Part shown: in pieces, positions 36,873 to 45,340 of the stretch
Layout: the number at the start of each line of letters is the position of its first letter
Position numbering within the stretch: position 1 is the first letter of the stretch
From: Candidatus Aminicenantes bacterium UBA6228
GTDB lineage: Bacteria; Acidobacteriota; Aminicenantia; Aminicenantales; Saccharicenantaceae
Assembly: GCA_002441005.1 (NCBI GenBank)
Contig: DJWO01000014.1
Coordinates: 62,001 to 126,000 of the forward strand
DNA: 64,000 bases
Direction: 5' to 3'
Position numbers and translations under genes: made by a program
The notes under the pieces: generated by a model
The model's input: the letters and a program-made list of their open reading frames with translations, nothing else
The model's database searches: none
Told to the model about the DNA's origin: nothing

Positions 36873-36905
36873 GGGGGTGAGAGCCACAGGCTTTTCTCAC
36901 CCCCC
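36873..36905. repeat. Long GC-rich hairpin in the divergent promoter region
   Basis: GGGGGTGAGAGCC, loop ACA, GGC then TTTTCTCACCCCC: 10 bp outer stem, a TT bulge and 3 bp inner stem. No T-run follows on either strand. It lies between the coiled-coil gene and the HD-GYP gene. I could not match it to a c-di-GMP riboswitch. Confidence 0.5.
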
Positions 36906-36978
36906 GCCAGATCAAAAAGTTGCAGTTCTGACTTCTCCCCAGCCGGAAAAAATCCCTATTGCTCTTTGGCCCTGAATA

Positions 36979-38142
36979 ATGTATACAAATACAATAAATG
37001 CGGGTGCTAATTTGAACCATAACCATCAAAATAACCAAAACAACCAGCCAAAAATATTTATCATTGATCATGACCCGAAATACAGCCAGCGGCTGCTTGA
37101 TTGGCTGACCGGGCTAAGAATTGAAGCCGGGTCTGCGGCTTGCCTGCCGCCTGCTAACCAGACAGACAAGTCATTGAAAAACACCATCCTGATTGTTTCT
37201 GACCAGCTGCTCCAGGGAGAAAAATGTTCAGAACTTCAGCCCTTAAAAAAGGCTGTTCCCCAGCTGACGGTGATCGTGCTAACTTCGCCTGCCATTTCCA
37301 GCCAGTATCTCACCTGCCTTCAATCTGGATTGGTTGATTATGTTTGTTCCCGGAACAACCTGCCTTCCATTTTTTCAGCTATCCGGGCTGAACTTGCCTG
37401 CCGGCAGCTCCAACAGGAAAACGAATTTTACTTAAAAAATCTGACCAGGTTGAAACTGGAGCATTCCAGGCATATCAGGAAAATGCTCGAACTGGAAGAA
37501 ATTTACGATACGACCGTCGAGAATTTGATGACCGCTCTGGATTTAAGGGATGTTGAAACTTTTGGCCATTCCCAAACTGTTTCTAAATACTGCCAGGTGC
37601 TGGCCAGGCTGCTGGGCATCAATCAGCAAACCAGGCTCGATAACATCAGAAAAGGTTCTCTCCTCCACGATATTGGCAAGATTGCTATCCCCGATTCGAT
37701 TATTAAAAAACCAGGCCAGTTAACTCCAGACGAATGGGAAAAGATAAGGCTTCATCCTTCACTCGGTTTCGGCCTGATTAAAGAAATGAAAATGCTGACC
37801 GAAGTTGGCCATATCATCTTATATCATCACGAAAAATATGATGGCTCCGGTTATCCCCGGGGGTTAAAGAGAGAAGAAATACCGCTGGAATCAAGAATTT
37901 TTGCTCTGGCTGATGCTCTGGATGCTATCACTTCTCATCGTCCCTACCGGGCCGAAAGGGATTTCCGGACGGCCAGGGAAGAAATTATAAAAAATGCCGC
38001 TTCTCATTTTGATCCGCAGGTAGTCGAAGCTTTCTGTTCAATTGATATTGAGAAATGGGAAAGAATCCGCTTTGAGACCACCAAGCTGATTCCAGCCTTT
38101 GAAGAATATCAGTCCCTGCTCAAGAAAAAAAAGCCAGTTTAA
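36979..38142 (+). CDS. HD-GYP phosphodiesterase with receiver-like domain
   Basis: 387 residues. A short Asn/His/Gln-rich N-terminus precedes a receiver-like domain (about 24-145) starting PKIFIIDHDP; the phospho-acceptor Asp is not clearly placed. The HD-GYP domain (about 180-375) has HSQTVSKY, LLHDIGKIAIPD near 232, HHEKYDGSGYPRGL near 288 and DALDAITSHRPYR, so all metal and GYP residues are present. It should degrade c-di-GMP, opposing the cyclase at 33.4 kb. No Shine-Dalgarno is visible before the ATG. Confidence 0.9.
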   Translation: MYTNTINAGANLNHNHQNNQNNQPKIFIIDHDPKYSQRLLDWLTGLRIEAGSAACLPPANQTDKSLKNTILIVSDQLLQGEKCSELQPLKKAVPQLTVIVLTSPAISSQYLTCLQSGLVDYVCSRNNLPSIFSAIRAELACRQLQQENEFYLKNLTRLKLEHSRHIRKMLELEEIYDTTVENLMTALDLRDVETFGHSQTVSKYCQVLARLLGINQQTRLDNIRKGSLLHDIGKIAIPDSIIKKPGQLTPDEWEKIRLHPSLGFGLIKEMKMLTEVGHIILYHHEKYDGSGYPRGLKREEIPLESRIFALADALDAITSHRPYRAERDFRTAREEIIKNAASHFDPQVVEAFCSIDIEKWERIRFETTKLIPAFEEYQSLLKKKKPV

Positions 38143-38166
38143 GGCTTCCAGTTTTAACGGCCGCGA

Positions 38167-39018
38167 TTAGCGGGACACTCTCCTGGCCGAGACAACCCGC
38201 GGAAATCCAGAATAATCAGGCAGCACCTCAATCTCGCTCCAATCAGACTCTAACCATCCGGTTACTTCTGCTGCCTGGCCGGCCCCAATTTCTATGATCA
38301 AAAAGCCACCTGGCTTTAGAAATGTACTGGCTTTTCTCACCAGCTGTCTGATAAATTTCAGTCCATCCCGTCCAGCAATCAGGGCTTTTTGGGGTTCAAA
38401 ATCTTTAACCGGCCGGTCGAGCTCTGGCCAGTCGTCCTGAGCCACATAAGGCGGATTGCTAACTATAAGATCAAAAGACAACTTACTCTGTTCAAAAGCC
38501 TTAAACAGGTTGCTCTGAATAAATCTGATGTTGGTTAACTGGTTCAGCCGGGCATTTTCCCCGGCCAGTTTTAGGGCTCTTAAAGAAATATCGGTAGCTA
38601 TGATTCTGGCCGCGGGCAGCTCTTTACCCAGAGAAATCGCAATGTTGCCCGAGCCAGTTCCCAGATCAAGAATTAGCGGCTCTGGAGGCAGCGGGAGAGA
38701 CAGAGCTTTTTCTACGACCAGCTCAGTTTCCGGCCTGGGAATCAGAACCGAGCGGTTAACCCGGAAGGGCAGACCCCAGAATTCTCTCCGGCCAAGAAGG
38801 TAAGCTACCGGCCAGCCGCTGAGCCTTTTCCTCACCAGCTGATTGAGCTTCCTTTCAAGCGATGGTTTGACCGGCTCAGACATTCTTCTAAAAAATTCAG
38901 CCTCATCCATCTTCCCGGCTGCCTTAATCAGAAGCCGGGCTTCAACGAACGGGCAGGAACTGGTAGCCAGCCGGGCGGCTGTCTCCCTAAAAAGCTGTTC
39001 TAAATTCTTAGAGCTCAA
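38167..39018 (-). CDS. prmC: Release factor glutamine methyltransferase
   Basis: 283 residues. SAM-binding motif ILDLGTGSGNIAISLG and the catalytic NPPY motif in DLIVSNPPYVAQ identify the HemK/PrmC family, which methylates the glutamine of the GGQ motif in release factors. It overlaps the 3' end of prfA by 11 nt, so enzyme and substrate are co-translated. An N-terminal helical domain of about 75 residues precedes the Rossmann fold, as in known PrmC proteins. Confidence 0.95.
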   Translation of the reverse strand: MSSKNLEQLFRETAARLATSSCPFVEARLLIKAAGKMDEAEFFRRMSEPVKPSLERKLNQLVRKRLSGWPVAYLLGRREFWGLPFRVNRSVLIPRPETELVVEKALSLPLPPEPLILDLGTGSGNIAISLGKELPAARIIATDISLRALKLAGENARLNQLTNIRFIQSNLFKAFEQSKLSFDLIVSNPPYVAQDDWPELDRPVKDFEPQKALIAGRDGLKFIRQLVRKASTFLKPGGFLIIEIGAGQAAEVTGWLESDWSEIEVLPDYSGFPRVVSARRVSR

Positions 39019-40111
39019 GTGGCTGATTTAAAGTTTCCTGAGATTTATCTTCTTCTAAGGCCCTGGCCTGATAATAGATGACCAGTTTCTCAATCAGTTC
39101 GCTCAGGTCACCATCCATGATAGCTTCCAGGTTGTAAAAGCTCTCATTCAGCCGGTGATCGGTGATCCTCGATTGAGGGAAATTATAAGTTCTAATTTTT
39201 TCGCTTCGTTCGCCGCTTCCCACCTGCCGCCTTCTGTCCTGAGAAATCCGGCTGTGTTGTTCCTGCTGAGCCATGTCCATCAGCCTGGTTCTTAAAATTT
39301 TTAAGGCTTTTTCTTTGTTACGGTGCTGGGATTTTTCGTCCTGGCAGGAAACGACCAGGCCAGAAGGCCGATGAGTAATCCTGATGGCGGTATAATTGCG
39401 ATTAACATTTTGCCCGCCCGGTCCTGAGGCTCCAAAGGCCTCTATTTTCAAATCCTTGGGATCAATCTTGAGGTCTATGTCCTCAGCTTCAGGCAGAACG
39501 GCCACCGTCGCCGTCGAAGTATGAATCCGGCCTGAAGCTTCGGTTCTGGGCACCCGCTGAACGCGGTGAACCCCGCTTTCATATTTAAGACGGGAATAGA
39601 CTTTTTTACCCTGAATATTGATTATGGCTTCTTTGATTCCGCCAATAGGAGAGTAACTAACATCCATTAGCTCCCATTTCCAGCCCATTTGCTCGGCATA
39701 ACGGGTGTACATCCGCAGCAAATCCTGAGCAAAAAGCGAGGCTTCATCCCCGCCGGCGCCAGCCCTGATTTCCAGGATGACATTCTTTTCATCATTGGGA
39801 TCTTTGGGCAGAAGCATCAGCTTCAGTTCTTTTTCCAAGGAATCCTTTTTAGACTTTAATGACTCGAGTTCGGCTTCAGCCAGATGCTTCAGGTCAGGAT
39901 CCGAGCTGGCTTCAGCCAGAATTGAATTTGATTCCCCCAGTTCTTTTTCTACCTTTTTATATTCGTCATACTTTTTGATCAGGGGTTCAAGCTCGGCCCG
40001 CTCCCGGGCTAATTCCTTGATCTTCTGAGGATTGGAGGTAACCGTTGGATCAGAAAGAAGGGAGATAAGCTGCCTGTATCTTTCACCGGCAGTTTTTAAT
40101 TCCTGAAGCAT
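39008..40111 (-). CDS. prfA: Peptide chain release factor 1
   Basis: 367 residues, normal length. GASGPGGQNVNRNYTAIRI holds the GGQ peptidyl-hydrolase motif; the codon-recognition PxT motif is PRT in VQRVPRTEASGRIHTS; IRTYNFPQSRITDHRL is also RF1-type. It ends translation at UAA and UAG. It lies between rpmE and prmC in one run. The start has no strong ribosome binding site. Confidence 0.96.
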   Translation of the reverse strand: MLQELKTAGERYRQLISLLSDPTVTSNPQKIKELARERAELEPLIKKYDEYKKVEKELGESNSILAEASSDPDLKHLAEAELESLKSKKDSLEKELKLMLLPKDPNDEKNVILEIRAGAGGDEASLFAQDLLRMYTRYAEQMGWKWELMDVSYSPIGGIKEAIINIQGKKVYSRLKYESGVHRVQRVPRTEASGRIHTSTATVAVLPEAEDIDLKIDPKDLKIEAFGASGPGGQNVNRNYTAIRITHRPSGLVVSCQDEKSQHRNKEKALKILRTRLMDMAQQEQHSRISQDRRRQVGSGERSEKIRTYNFPQSRITDHRLNESFYNLEAIMDGDLSELIEKLVIYYQARALEEDKSQETLNQPLEL

Positions 40112-40116
40112 CTCGA

Positions 40117-40326
40117 TTATTTTTTGGCTTTAGCCGCATATTTTTTCCTGAATTTCTCCACCCGGCCGGCCGTGTCCATAAGCCTCTGCTTGCCGGTGAA
40201 GAAAGGATGGCACTGGGAACAGATTTCAACCCTGATTTCTTTCTTGGTTGATCTGGTCTTAAAAGTATTGCCGCAGGCACAAATCACGGTGCATTCCTGA
40301 TATTCTGGATGAATTCCTTTTTTCAT
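40117..40326 (-). CDS. rpmE: 50S ribosomal protein L31
   Basis: 69 residues, zinc-containing (C+) form: CACG and CSQC provide the four-cysteine site. MKKGIHPEY, FFTGKQRLMDTAGRVEKF and the basic tail are typical. GAGGAGAGT precedes the ATG. It is the first gene of the rpmE-prfA-prmC run. Confidence 0.97.
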   Translation of the reverse strand: MKKGIHPEYQECTVICACGNTFKTRSTKKEIRVEICSQCHPFFTGKQRLMDTAGRVEKFRKKYAAKAKK

Positions 40327-40373
40327 ACTCTCCTCTCCTCTTTAGGCTCTTGATTATAGCAGGTTTAACCTGC

Positions 40374-41237
40374 TCAGTAAAGAAGGCCGGCCTTTTGACT
40401 TTTTTCCTGAAGCAGCTGGTGGTCAAGATTGAAGCGAGAGGTTTTTTCCACGTGTCGGGCGATTTCCTTATAGACTTTTGAATTAATATATTCTTTTAAT
40501 GACTCGCTTAGAGGATAAACCTGCTCTTCGGCCTGCCAGTCGTAGACCTGGCCATTTTCCCTCTGGAGGCAGCCGAGATAAACCGCCCAGGCTAACTGCC
40601 GGAAAGGAACATGACTGAACTGGTGGCGGATAGCTTTTATCTCCCCTTCCTTAATGGGATTGACGAAATAGAGGTACCTGGAAAAAAGGAGGGCATTGTG
40701 AAAATAGGCTGGGAAAGCCACCAGCGCCTCTAAATCAATCAGTTTTGATAAATAAAGAAAACTCTCAAGCACCTTTTTTGACAGGCTCAGGCCCGGCCTG
40801 GTCTGGCCAGGAAGTGGCCCATGGTGGCCGCTAAATTCCACCCGTGGATTCTGCAGGGTCAGCCATTCAAATAGCAGGGCATGTTGAGGCGGCAAGGTAA
40901 AGCCGTGTTTTTCCGGGGCCAGAAATCTGGTCTCGCTTTCCTTTATCTTTAAATCAACGATAACCCTGGCTGGATCCTCTTTCTCCCAGTAGATCAGCAA
41001 TCGCTGCACAGGATAATCAGAAGAATCGAGGCGGTATTTGAGGGGCCAGAGGTTTCTTTTCTTGGCTTCGCGGAAAAAACCCTTTTTGGCCAGGACTCCC
41101 ATGACCTCTTTAAGCGTGTAACGGCCAAGAAAGAGCAAAGACCCGCGGGCCGGCCCCAAACCGGAAAAGATCTCATCTTCTTTGAGGCCAGGCTCCCCGG
41201 CCGGGAAAGAGTTTCGCTTATTGTCCTGATCTGTCAT
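40374..41237 (-). CDS. Conserved protein of unknown function
   Basis: 287 residues, soluble, no signal. I do not recognise the family with certainty. Notable segments are FLGRYTLKEVMGVLAKKGFF near the N-terminus, LFEWLTLQNPRVEF, GPLPGQTRPGLSLSKKVLE near residue 145, and HNALLFSRYLYFVNPIKEGE. The LPGQxxPGL motif looks conserved by design. The gene starts within the last codons of rsmD (4-nt overlap), so the two are coupled; a role in RNA or translation is only a context guess. Confidence 0.7.
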   Translation of the reverse strand: MTDQDNKRNSFPAGEPGLKEDEIFSGLGPARGSLLFLGRYTLKEVMGVLAKKGFFREAKKRNLWPLKYRLDSSDYPVQRLLIYWEKEDPARVIVDLKIKESETRFLAPEKHGFTLPPQHALLFEWLTLQNPRVEFSGHHGPLPGQTRPGLSLSKKVLESFLYLSKLIDLEALVAFPAYFHNALLFSRYLYFVNPIKEGEIKAIRHQFSHVPFRQLAWAVYLGCLQRENGQVYDWQAEEQVYPLSESLKEYINSKVYKEIARHVEKTSRFNLDHQLLQEKSQKAGLLY

Positions 41238-41860
41238 TTTGGTTCACTCTTAATTTTTTTTATTTTACCAGGCTTGACTTTCCGCTCCTCCTGGCTGCCC
41301 TGGCTGGTGACTGTTTTACCTGAATAAATGGAGAAAATATCATCACCAAAGTCCACCCGCCGGATCAGTTCAAAATCATCTTTCGAGGGACAATAACGGC
41401 GCTGATGACGGATAATAAGCAAGCCATCAGGCTTGAGAATCTGCCTTTTCCTGATGACTTTTAAAGGATTCCGGTCGGCCAGAAGCTGATAGGGAGGATC
41501 AAGAAAAATAAGGTCAAAAGATACATGTTTTTTAGCCAGGTCAATGACTGCCCGGTTAAATTCCCGGTTGATGACCAGGGCCAGATCATCGGCCCCGCAT
41601 TTTTTGATGTTAGCTTCAATCGTTTTGGCCGCTAACGGCAATTGTTCTATAAAGACTGCCCGCCGGGCTCCCCGGCTGAGAGCTTCCAGGCCAACTGAAC
41701 CGGTGCCGGCAAAGCCATCCAGAAAACTAGTCTCAGCAATTCTTTCCTGCAGGATATTAAACAGAGAGCCGCGGAGTTTGGCTGGCAAAGGCCGGACCAG
41801 CGGGCTTCCGACCAGTCTGAGAACCCTGCCCTTATACCGGCCGGCAATTATTCTGATCAC
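41234..41860 (-). CDS. rsmD: 16S rRNA (guanine966-N2)-methyltransferase
   Basis: 208 residues from a GTG at 41860 with AGGTGAGG upstream. MIRIIAGRYKGRVLRL and VRPLPAKLRGSLFNIL form the RsmD N-terminus; LDGFAGTGSVGLEALSRGA is the SAM site and FDLIFLDPPYQ the catalytic DPPY motif. It methylates G966 of 16S rRNA. The C-terminal 25 residues are basic. It is the first gene of a two-gene run with the unknown gene. Confidence 0.93.
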   Translation of the reverse strand: MIRIIAGRYKGRVLRLVGSPLVRPLPAKLRGSLFNILQERIAETSFLDGFAGTGSVGLEALSRGARRAVFIEQLPLAAKTIEANIKKCGADDLALVINREFNRAVIDLAKKHVSFDLIFLDPPYQLLADRNPLKVIRKRQILKPDGLLIIRHQRRYCPSKDDFELIRRVDFGDDIFSIYSGKTVTSQGSQEERKVKPGKIKKIKSEPK

Positions 41861-42011
41861 CCTGAAACCTCACCTTCAGTAATAAATCAGGAGCTGTCCG
41901 CGGTCAGCCTTTCAATCAGCGGCACTAAATGGCAATCAAACCGCTTTTTGCTCCTTTGGAATAAATTTACCAGTTATCCGGTGATTTGTAAACTCAGACT
42001 GGCTGGTTTCC

Positions 42012-42040
42012 TTGACACTATTCAGGGGGTAAACTATACT
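42012..42040 (+). promoter_or_regulatory. thiC promoter (sigma-70 type)
   Basis: TTGACA, 17-nt spacer, TATACT: near-perfect. The expected leader is about 33 nt. No thiamine-pyrophosphate riboswitch sequence fits between it and the ATG. Confidence 0.75.
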
Positions 42041-42080
42041 GAATTTTTAAGAATACCCAGTCAGAAAGAGAGCCAAAATC

Positions 42081-43382
42081 ATGACCCTGGTTGAACAAGC
42101 AAGAAAAGGTATTTTGACTCCGCTCTTCAAGAAAATCACCGCCGAAGAGAATATTAACCCTGATGAGCTTCTAGCACTCTTAGCCGGTGGACAGGTAGTT
42201 ATCCCTTATAATAAAAGGCACAGATCGGTCCGCCCGGTGGCTATTGGCCAGAAAATGAGGACCAAGGTCAACGTCAATCTGGGAACTTCCCGGGATTATC
42301 CTGATCTCCGGAGCGAGATTGCCAAGTTGAAATTAAGCCTCAAATACCAGACTGATGCGGTCATGGATTTGAGTACCGGAGGCAATATTAAGAGCATTAG
42401 AAAAAAACTGCTGGCTCTTTCTACTGTCCCCTTAGGGACTGTACCGGTCTATCAGGCTGCAATTGAAGCCATAGAAAAACGGGGCTCGATAGTCAAAATG
42501 ACCGAGGATGATCTTTTCAGGACAATAAAAGATCAGGCAGAAGAAGGAGTGGATTTTATGACTGTTCACTGCGGCCTGACCCTTAAGGCGGTGGACAGGC
42601 TCAAGAAGCAGGGGCGGGTGGCTGATATCGTTTCCCGGGGCGGGGCTTTTCATTTAGCCTGGATGCTTCATAATCAGAAAGAGAATCCCCTCTATGCTAA
42701 TTTTGACCGGCTGCTCGATTTAGCTCAAAAATATGAGGTGACTTTAAGTCTTGGTGATGGCTTAAGGCCCGGGGCGATTTATGATGCCACTGACCGCCCG
42801 CAGATTGAGGAGCTTCTGACCCTGGGAGAGCTGGTCAAAAGGGCCCGTCAGGCCGGCGTTCAGGTGATGGTGGAGGGACCGGGCCATGTTCCACTTGATC
42901 AGGTAGTAATGAATATCAGGCTGGAAAAAAGAGTTTGTGAACAGGCGCCCTTCTATGTTCTGGGACCCCTGGTGACTGACATTGCTCCTGGTTATGACCA
43001 TATTGTTTCGGCTATTGGAGGGGCAGTTGCAGCCTCGGCCGGTGCCGATTTTCTTTGCTATGTAACTCCAGCCGAGCATCTTGGCCTGCCTTCGCTGGAG
43101 GATGTCAAAGATGGGTTGATTGCAGCCAGGATAGCCGGCCATGCGGCTGATATTGTTAAGGGCCTTCCCGGAGCAATTGACAGAGATCATAAGCTTTCCC
43201 GGGCCAGAAAAAAACTTGACTGGGAAACCCAGCAAAAGCTGGCTATCGACCCCATAAAATTTGCTCAAATCAGAAAACGGAGAAAATCAAAAACCACAGC
43301 CTGCTCCATGTGTGGAGAATTCTGTGCGATGAAAATCGTCAGCGAGTTTTTAACTGGAAAGGCTGATGACTCCTGCCTCTGA
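42081..43382 (+). CDS. thiC: Phosphomethylpyrimidine synthase ThiC
   Basis: 433 residues, the short form common in anaerobes and archaea. SLGDGLRPG, VEGPGHVPLDQVVMN, GPLVTDIAPGYDHI and DFLCYVTPAEHLGLP are diagnostic. The C-terminal cluster motif is CSMCGEFC, i.e. CX2CX3C, one residue shorter than the usual CX2CX4C. It makes HMP-phosphate for thiamine from AIR by radical SAM chemistry. The benzimidazole synthase BzaF is a close paralogue and cannot be fully excluded. It overlaps the next gene by 17 nt and has no TPP riboswitch. Confidence 0.9.
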   Translation: MTLVEQARKGILTPLFKKITAEENINPDELLALLAGGQVVIPYNKRHRSVRPVAIGQKMRTKVNVNLGTSRDYPDLRSEIAKLKLSLKYQTDAVMDLSTGGNIKSIRKKLLALSTVPLGTVPVYQAAIEAIEKRGSIVKMTEDDLFRTIKDQAEEGVDFMTVHCGLTLKAVDRLKKQGRVADIVSRGGAFHLAWMLHNQKENPLYANFDRLLDLAQKYEVTLSLGDGLRPGAIYDATDRPQIEELLTLGELVKRARQAGVQVMVEGPGHVPLDQVVMNIRLEKRVCEQAPFYVLGPLVTDIAPGYDHIVSAIGGAVAASAGADFLCYVTPAEHLGLPSLEDVKDGLIAARIAGHAADIVKGLPGAIDRDHKLSRARKKLDWETQQKLAIDPIKFAQIRKRRKSKTTACSMCGEFCAMKIVSEFLTGKADDSCL

Positions 43383-44265
43383 CGATCTTCGCTTCGGCGT
43401 AGCCGGGATCCCTCATTCCTGCCCTGGAAATTCCTCGCTTCGAGCCATAGATTATCTGGTTTCTATTGGTCTTGATGCTCTGGAACTGGAGTTTGTTCAG
43501 GGACTTAAAATGGGCCAGGAAACGGCAGGCCAGATTAAGATAAAAGCCAGCCAGCTGGGGATAAAGCTCAGCGCCCACGCTCCCTATTTTATAAACCTGA
43601 ATGCTGAAGATCCGGGTCAGAGGATGCGAAGCCAGGATTTACTGCTTAATTCCCTGCGGCTGGCAGCCTCGACCGGAGCCTCCGATCTGGTCTTCCATGC
43701 TGGCTATTATGGCCGTAAGACACCCGCAGAAACTTACAGCCGGATTAAGGATAGCTTGAAAGATATCCTGTCCATCAGCCGCCTGGAAAAGATACCGGCC
43801 AGGCTGAGAATTGAAACCATGGGCAAAAGGCAGCAGTTTGGCAGCCTGGATGAAGTCCTGTCACTTTGCCGGGAGCTCGATGGGCTTTCACCTTGCCTTG
43901 ATTTTGCTCATATTCTGGCCCGCGAAGGAAAAATCAATTCCTACCGGGACTTTTCTCAGGTGCTGAGAAAAGTAGAGAAAAAGCTTGGCCGCCGGGCTCT
44001 CAGTACAGCCCACATTCACATTTCAGGGGTCATTTTTAATCAGCATGGAGAAATCAAGCATATCAATCTTGACGAATCAGAGTTTCACTATGATGACTGG
44101 CTCCAGGCTGTATTTGAAGCTGGTATCAAAGGGACTATTATTGATGAGAGCCCTGCCCGTGAAGCTGATGCCCTGCGCTTGAAAAATCTTTATCTCAATC
44201 TCCAGGAAAAAGGAACCAGGGCTGAACCCGGCCATAACAGACATGATTTTCTTGACACTGACTGA
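43366..44265 (+). CDS. Endonuclease IV-like TIM-barrel protein
   Basis: 299 residues. The TIM-barrel pattern of AP endonuclease family 2 is visible: RFGVAGIP, KLSAHAPYFINL, LVFHAGYYG, RIETMGKRQQFGSLDE, CLDFAHILA, HIHISGV and IIDESP. The metal-binding His, Glu and Asp residues of Nfo are in these positions (HAPY, FHAG, ETMG, DFAH, HIH, DE). It probably nicks DNA at abasic sites. It starts inside thiC. It resembles the short archaeal-type enzymes, so a sugar isomerase of the same fold is a less likely alternative. Confidence 0.85.
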   Translation: MTPASDDLRFGVAGIPHSCPGNSSLRAIDYLVSIGLDALELEFVQGLKMGQETAGQIKIKASQLGIKLSAHAPYFINLNAEDPGQRMRSQDLLLNSLRLAASTGASDLVFHAGYYGRKTPAETYSRIKDSLKDILSISRLEKIPARLRIETMGKRQQFGSLDEVLSLCRELDGLSPCLDFAHILAREGKINSYRDFSQVLRKVEKKLGRRALSTAHIHISGVIFNQHGEIKHINLDESEFHYDDWLQAVFEAGIKGTIIDESPAREADALRLKNLYLNLQEKGTRAEPGHNRHDFLDTD

Positions 44266-44311
44266 GCTAAAGTCTAAACTAAATTCTAATTATTAGATAG
44301 CCTAAATCATT

Positions 44312-44446
44312 ATGAATTCAAAAATTATCGGGGAAAAAGAGGAGTCTTTTTTAGATTATGCCCGGGAATCATTCCGGCTGGCTGATTCAGCCAATCTGAA
44401 CCGCTGTTACCAGCCAGAACTTTTTTCTGGCCAGCCGGGCAGTTAG
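44312..44446 (+). CDS. Possible 44-residue protein
   Basis: An ATG at 44312 opens 44 codons (MNSKIIGEKEESFLDYARES...QPGS). There is no good ribosome binding site, and I recognise no family. Composition is like normal coding sequence, and it fills the gap between the endonuclease IV-like gene and porG. It may be spurious. Confidence 0.25.
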   Translation: MNSKIIGEKEESFLDYARESFRLADSANLNRCYQPELFSGQPGS

Positions 44447-44486
44447 TTTAAATCATGGTGAACTATATCAGATAAAGGAGAGGTAG

Positions 44487-45029
44487 ATGATTGAAATTCG
44501 TTTCCATGGACGAGGCGGCCAGGGGACGGTCGTAGCCTCAAAAATTCTGGCTGATGCTCTGGCCAAAGAAGGCAATTTCGTTCAGGCTTATCCGGAGTTC
44601 GGGGTTGAACGCCGGGGGGCACCGGTCTTTGCTTTTATTCGCATTGATCATCAGCCAATCTATGACAAGAGCCGGATCTATAATCCGGATCATGTGGTGG
44701 TGGTCGATCCGACCCTGGTTGAAGCCATTGATGTTACTGAAGGTCTTAAAGATGGCGGCTATATCATCATCAACAGCCCGAAGAAGCCGGAAGATTTCAA
44801 GTTTCCTGACAAATTCAAGGTCTTCGCTATTGATGCTACCGAAATAGCTGTCCGGCATAAACTCGGGACGCTGGCTGCTCCGATTGTTAATACCGCTATA
44901 GTTGGAGCCGTGGTCAAAATATTAAAGTTGACCAGACTGGAATCGCTGGTCGCAGCTATCAAAGAAGGCGTGCCACAGAAGCCTGAGGAAAATGTGCAGG
45001 CAGCCATTGAAGCTTATGAAAAAGCTTGA
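44487..45029 (+). CDS. porG: Pyruvate:ferredoxin oxidoreductase gamma subunit
   Basis: 180 residues. IRFHGRGGQGTVVASKILADAL and AYPEFGVERRGAPVFAFIRID are diagnostic for the gamma domain of 2-oxoacid:ferredoxin oxidoreductases. AAAGGAGAGGTAG precedes the ATG. First gene of the porGDAB operon; the stop is 11 nt before the porD start. Substrate is judged from porB. Confidence 0.93.
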   Translation: MIEIRFHGRGGQGTVVASKILADALAKEGNFVQAYPEFGVERRGAPVFAFIRIDHQPIYDKSRIYNPDHVVVVDPTLVEAIDVTEGLKDGGYIIINSPKKPEDFKFPDKFKVFAIDATEIAVRHKLGTLAAPIVNTAIVGAVVKILKLTRLESLVAAIKEGVPQKPEENVQAAIEAYEKA

Positions 45030-45040
45030 GGGAGGAAGCG

Positions 45041-45340
45041 ATGAGCAAAAAGAAAGACGATAAAAGAATAATTTTTGTGTCAGAAACAGAGATGCCGCCG
45101 GTGGCCATGTCTCTTGGTTCGATGCTCTACAACAAGACTGGCGCCTGGCGGAATATCAAGCCAGTCATAGATTTATCCAGATGCCTAAAATGCGGCATCT
45201 GCTGGAAATTCTGTCCTGATACCTCGATCGACATCGTTGAAGAGTGGCCTCAGATTAACTACGATTTCTGCAAGGGCTGCGGCATCTGTGCCGAAGAATG
45301 CCCCGAAAAATGTATTGTCATGGTTGAGGAGGAAAAATGA
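45041..45340 (+). CDS. porD: Pyruvate:ferredoxin oxidoreductase delta subunit
   Basis: 99 residues from the ATG at 45041 with GGGAGG upstream; an ATG at 45026 in frame is less well placed. Two CxxCxxCxxxC motifs (CLKCGICWKFC and CKGCGICAEEC) bind two 4Fe-4S clusters that pass electrons from the alpha/beta core to ferredoxin. It overlaps porA by four bases. Confidence 0.93.
   Translation: MSKKKDDKRIIFVSETEMPPVAMSLGSMLYNKTGAWRNIKPVIDLSRCLKCGICWKFCPDTSIDIVEEWPQINYDFCKGCGICAEECPEKCIVMVEEEK

Noticed and set aside
36826..37071. 81-residue minus-strand frame opposite the HD-GYP start
   Set aside because: It overlaps the receiver domain and the hairpin, and its sequence does not look like a protein.
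41861..42080. TPP riboswitch upstream of thiC
   Set aside because: None of the conserved CTGAGA or ACC-TGAT-type core sequences are present, and the promoter leaves only about 33 nt of leader.
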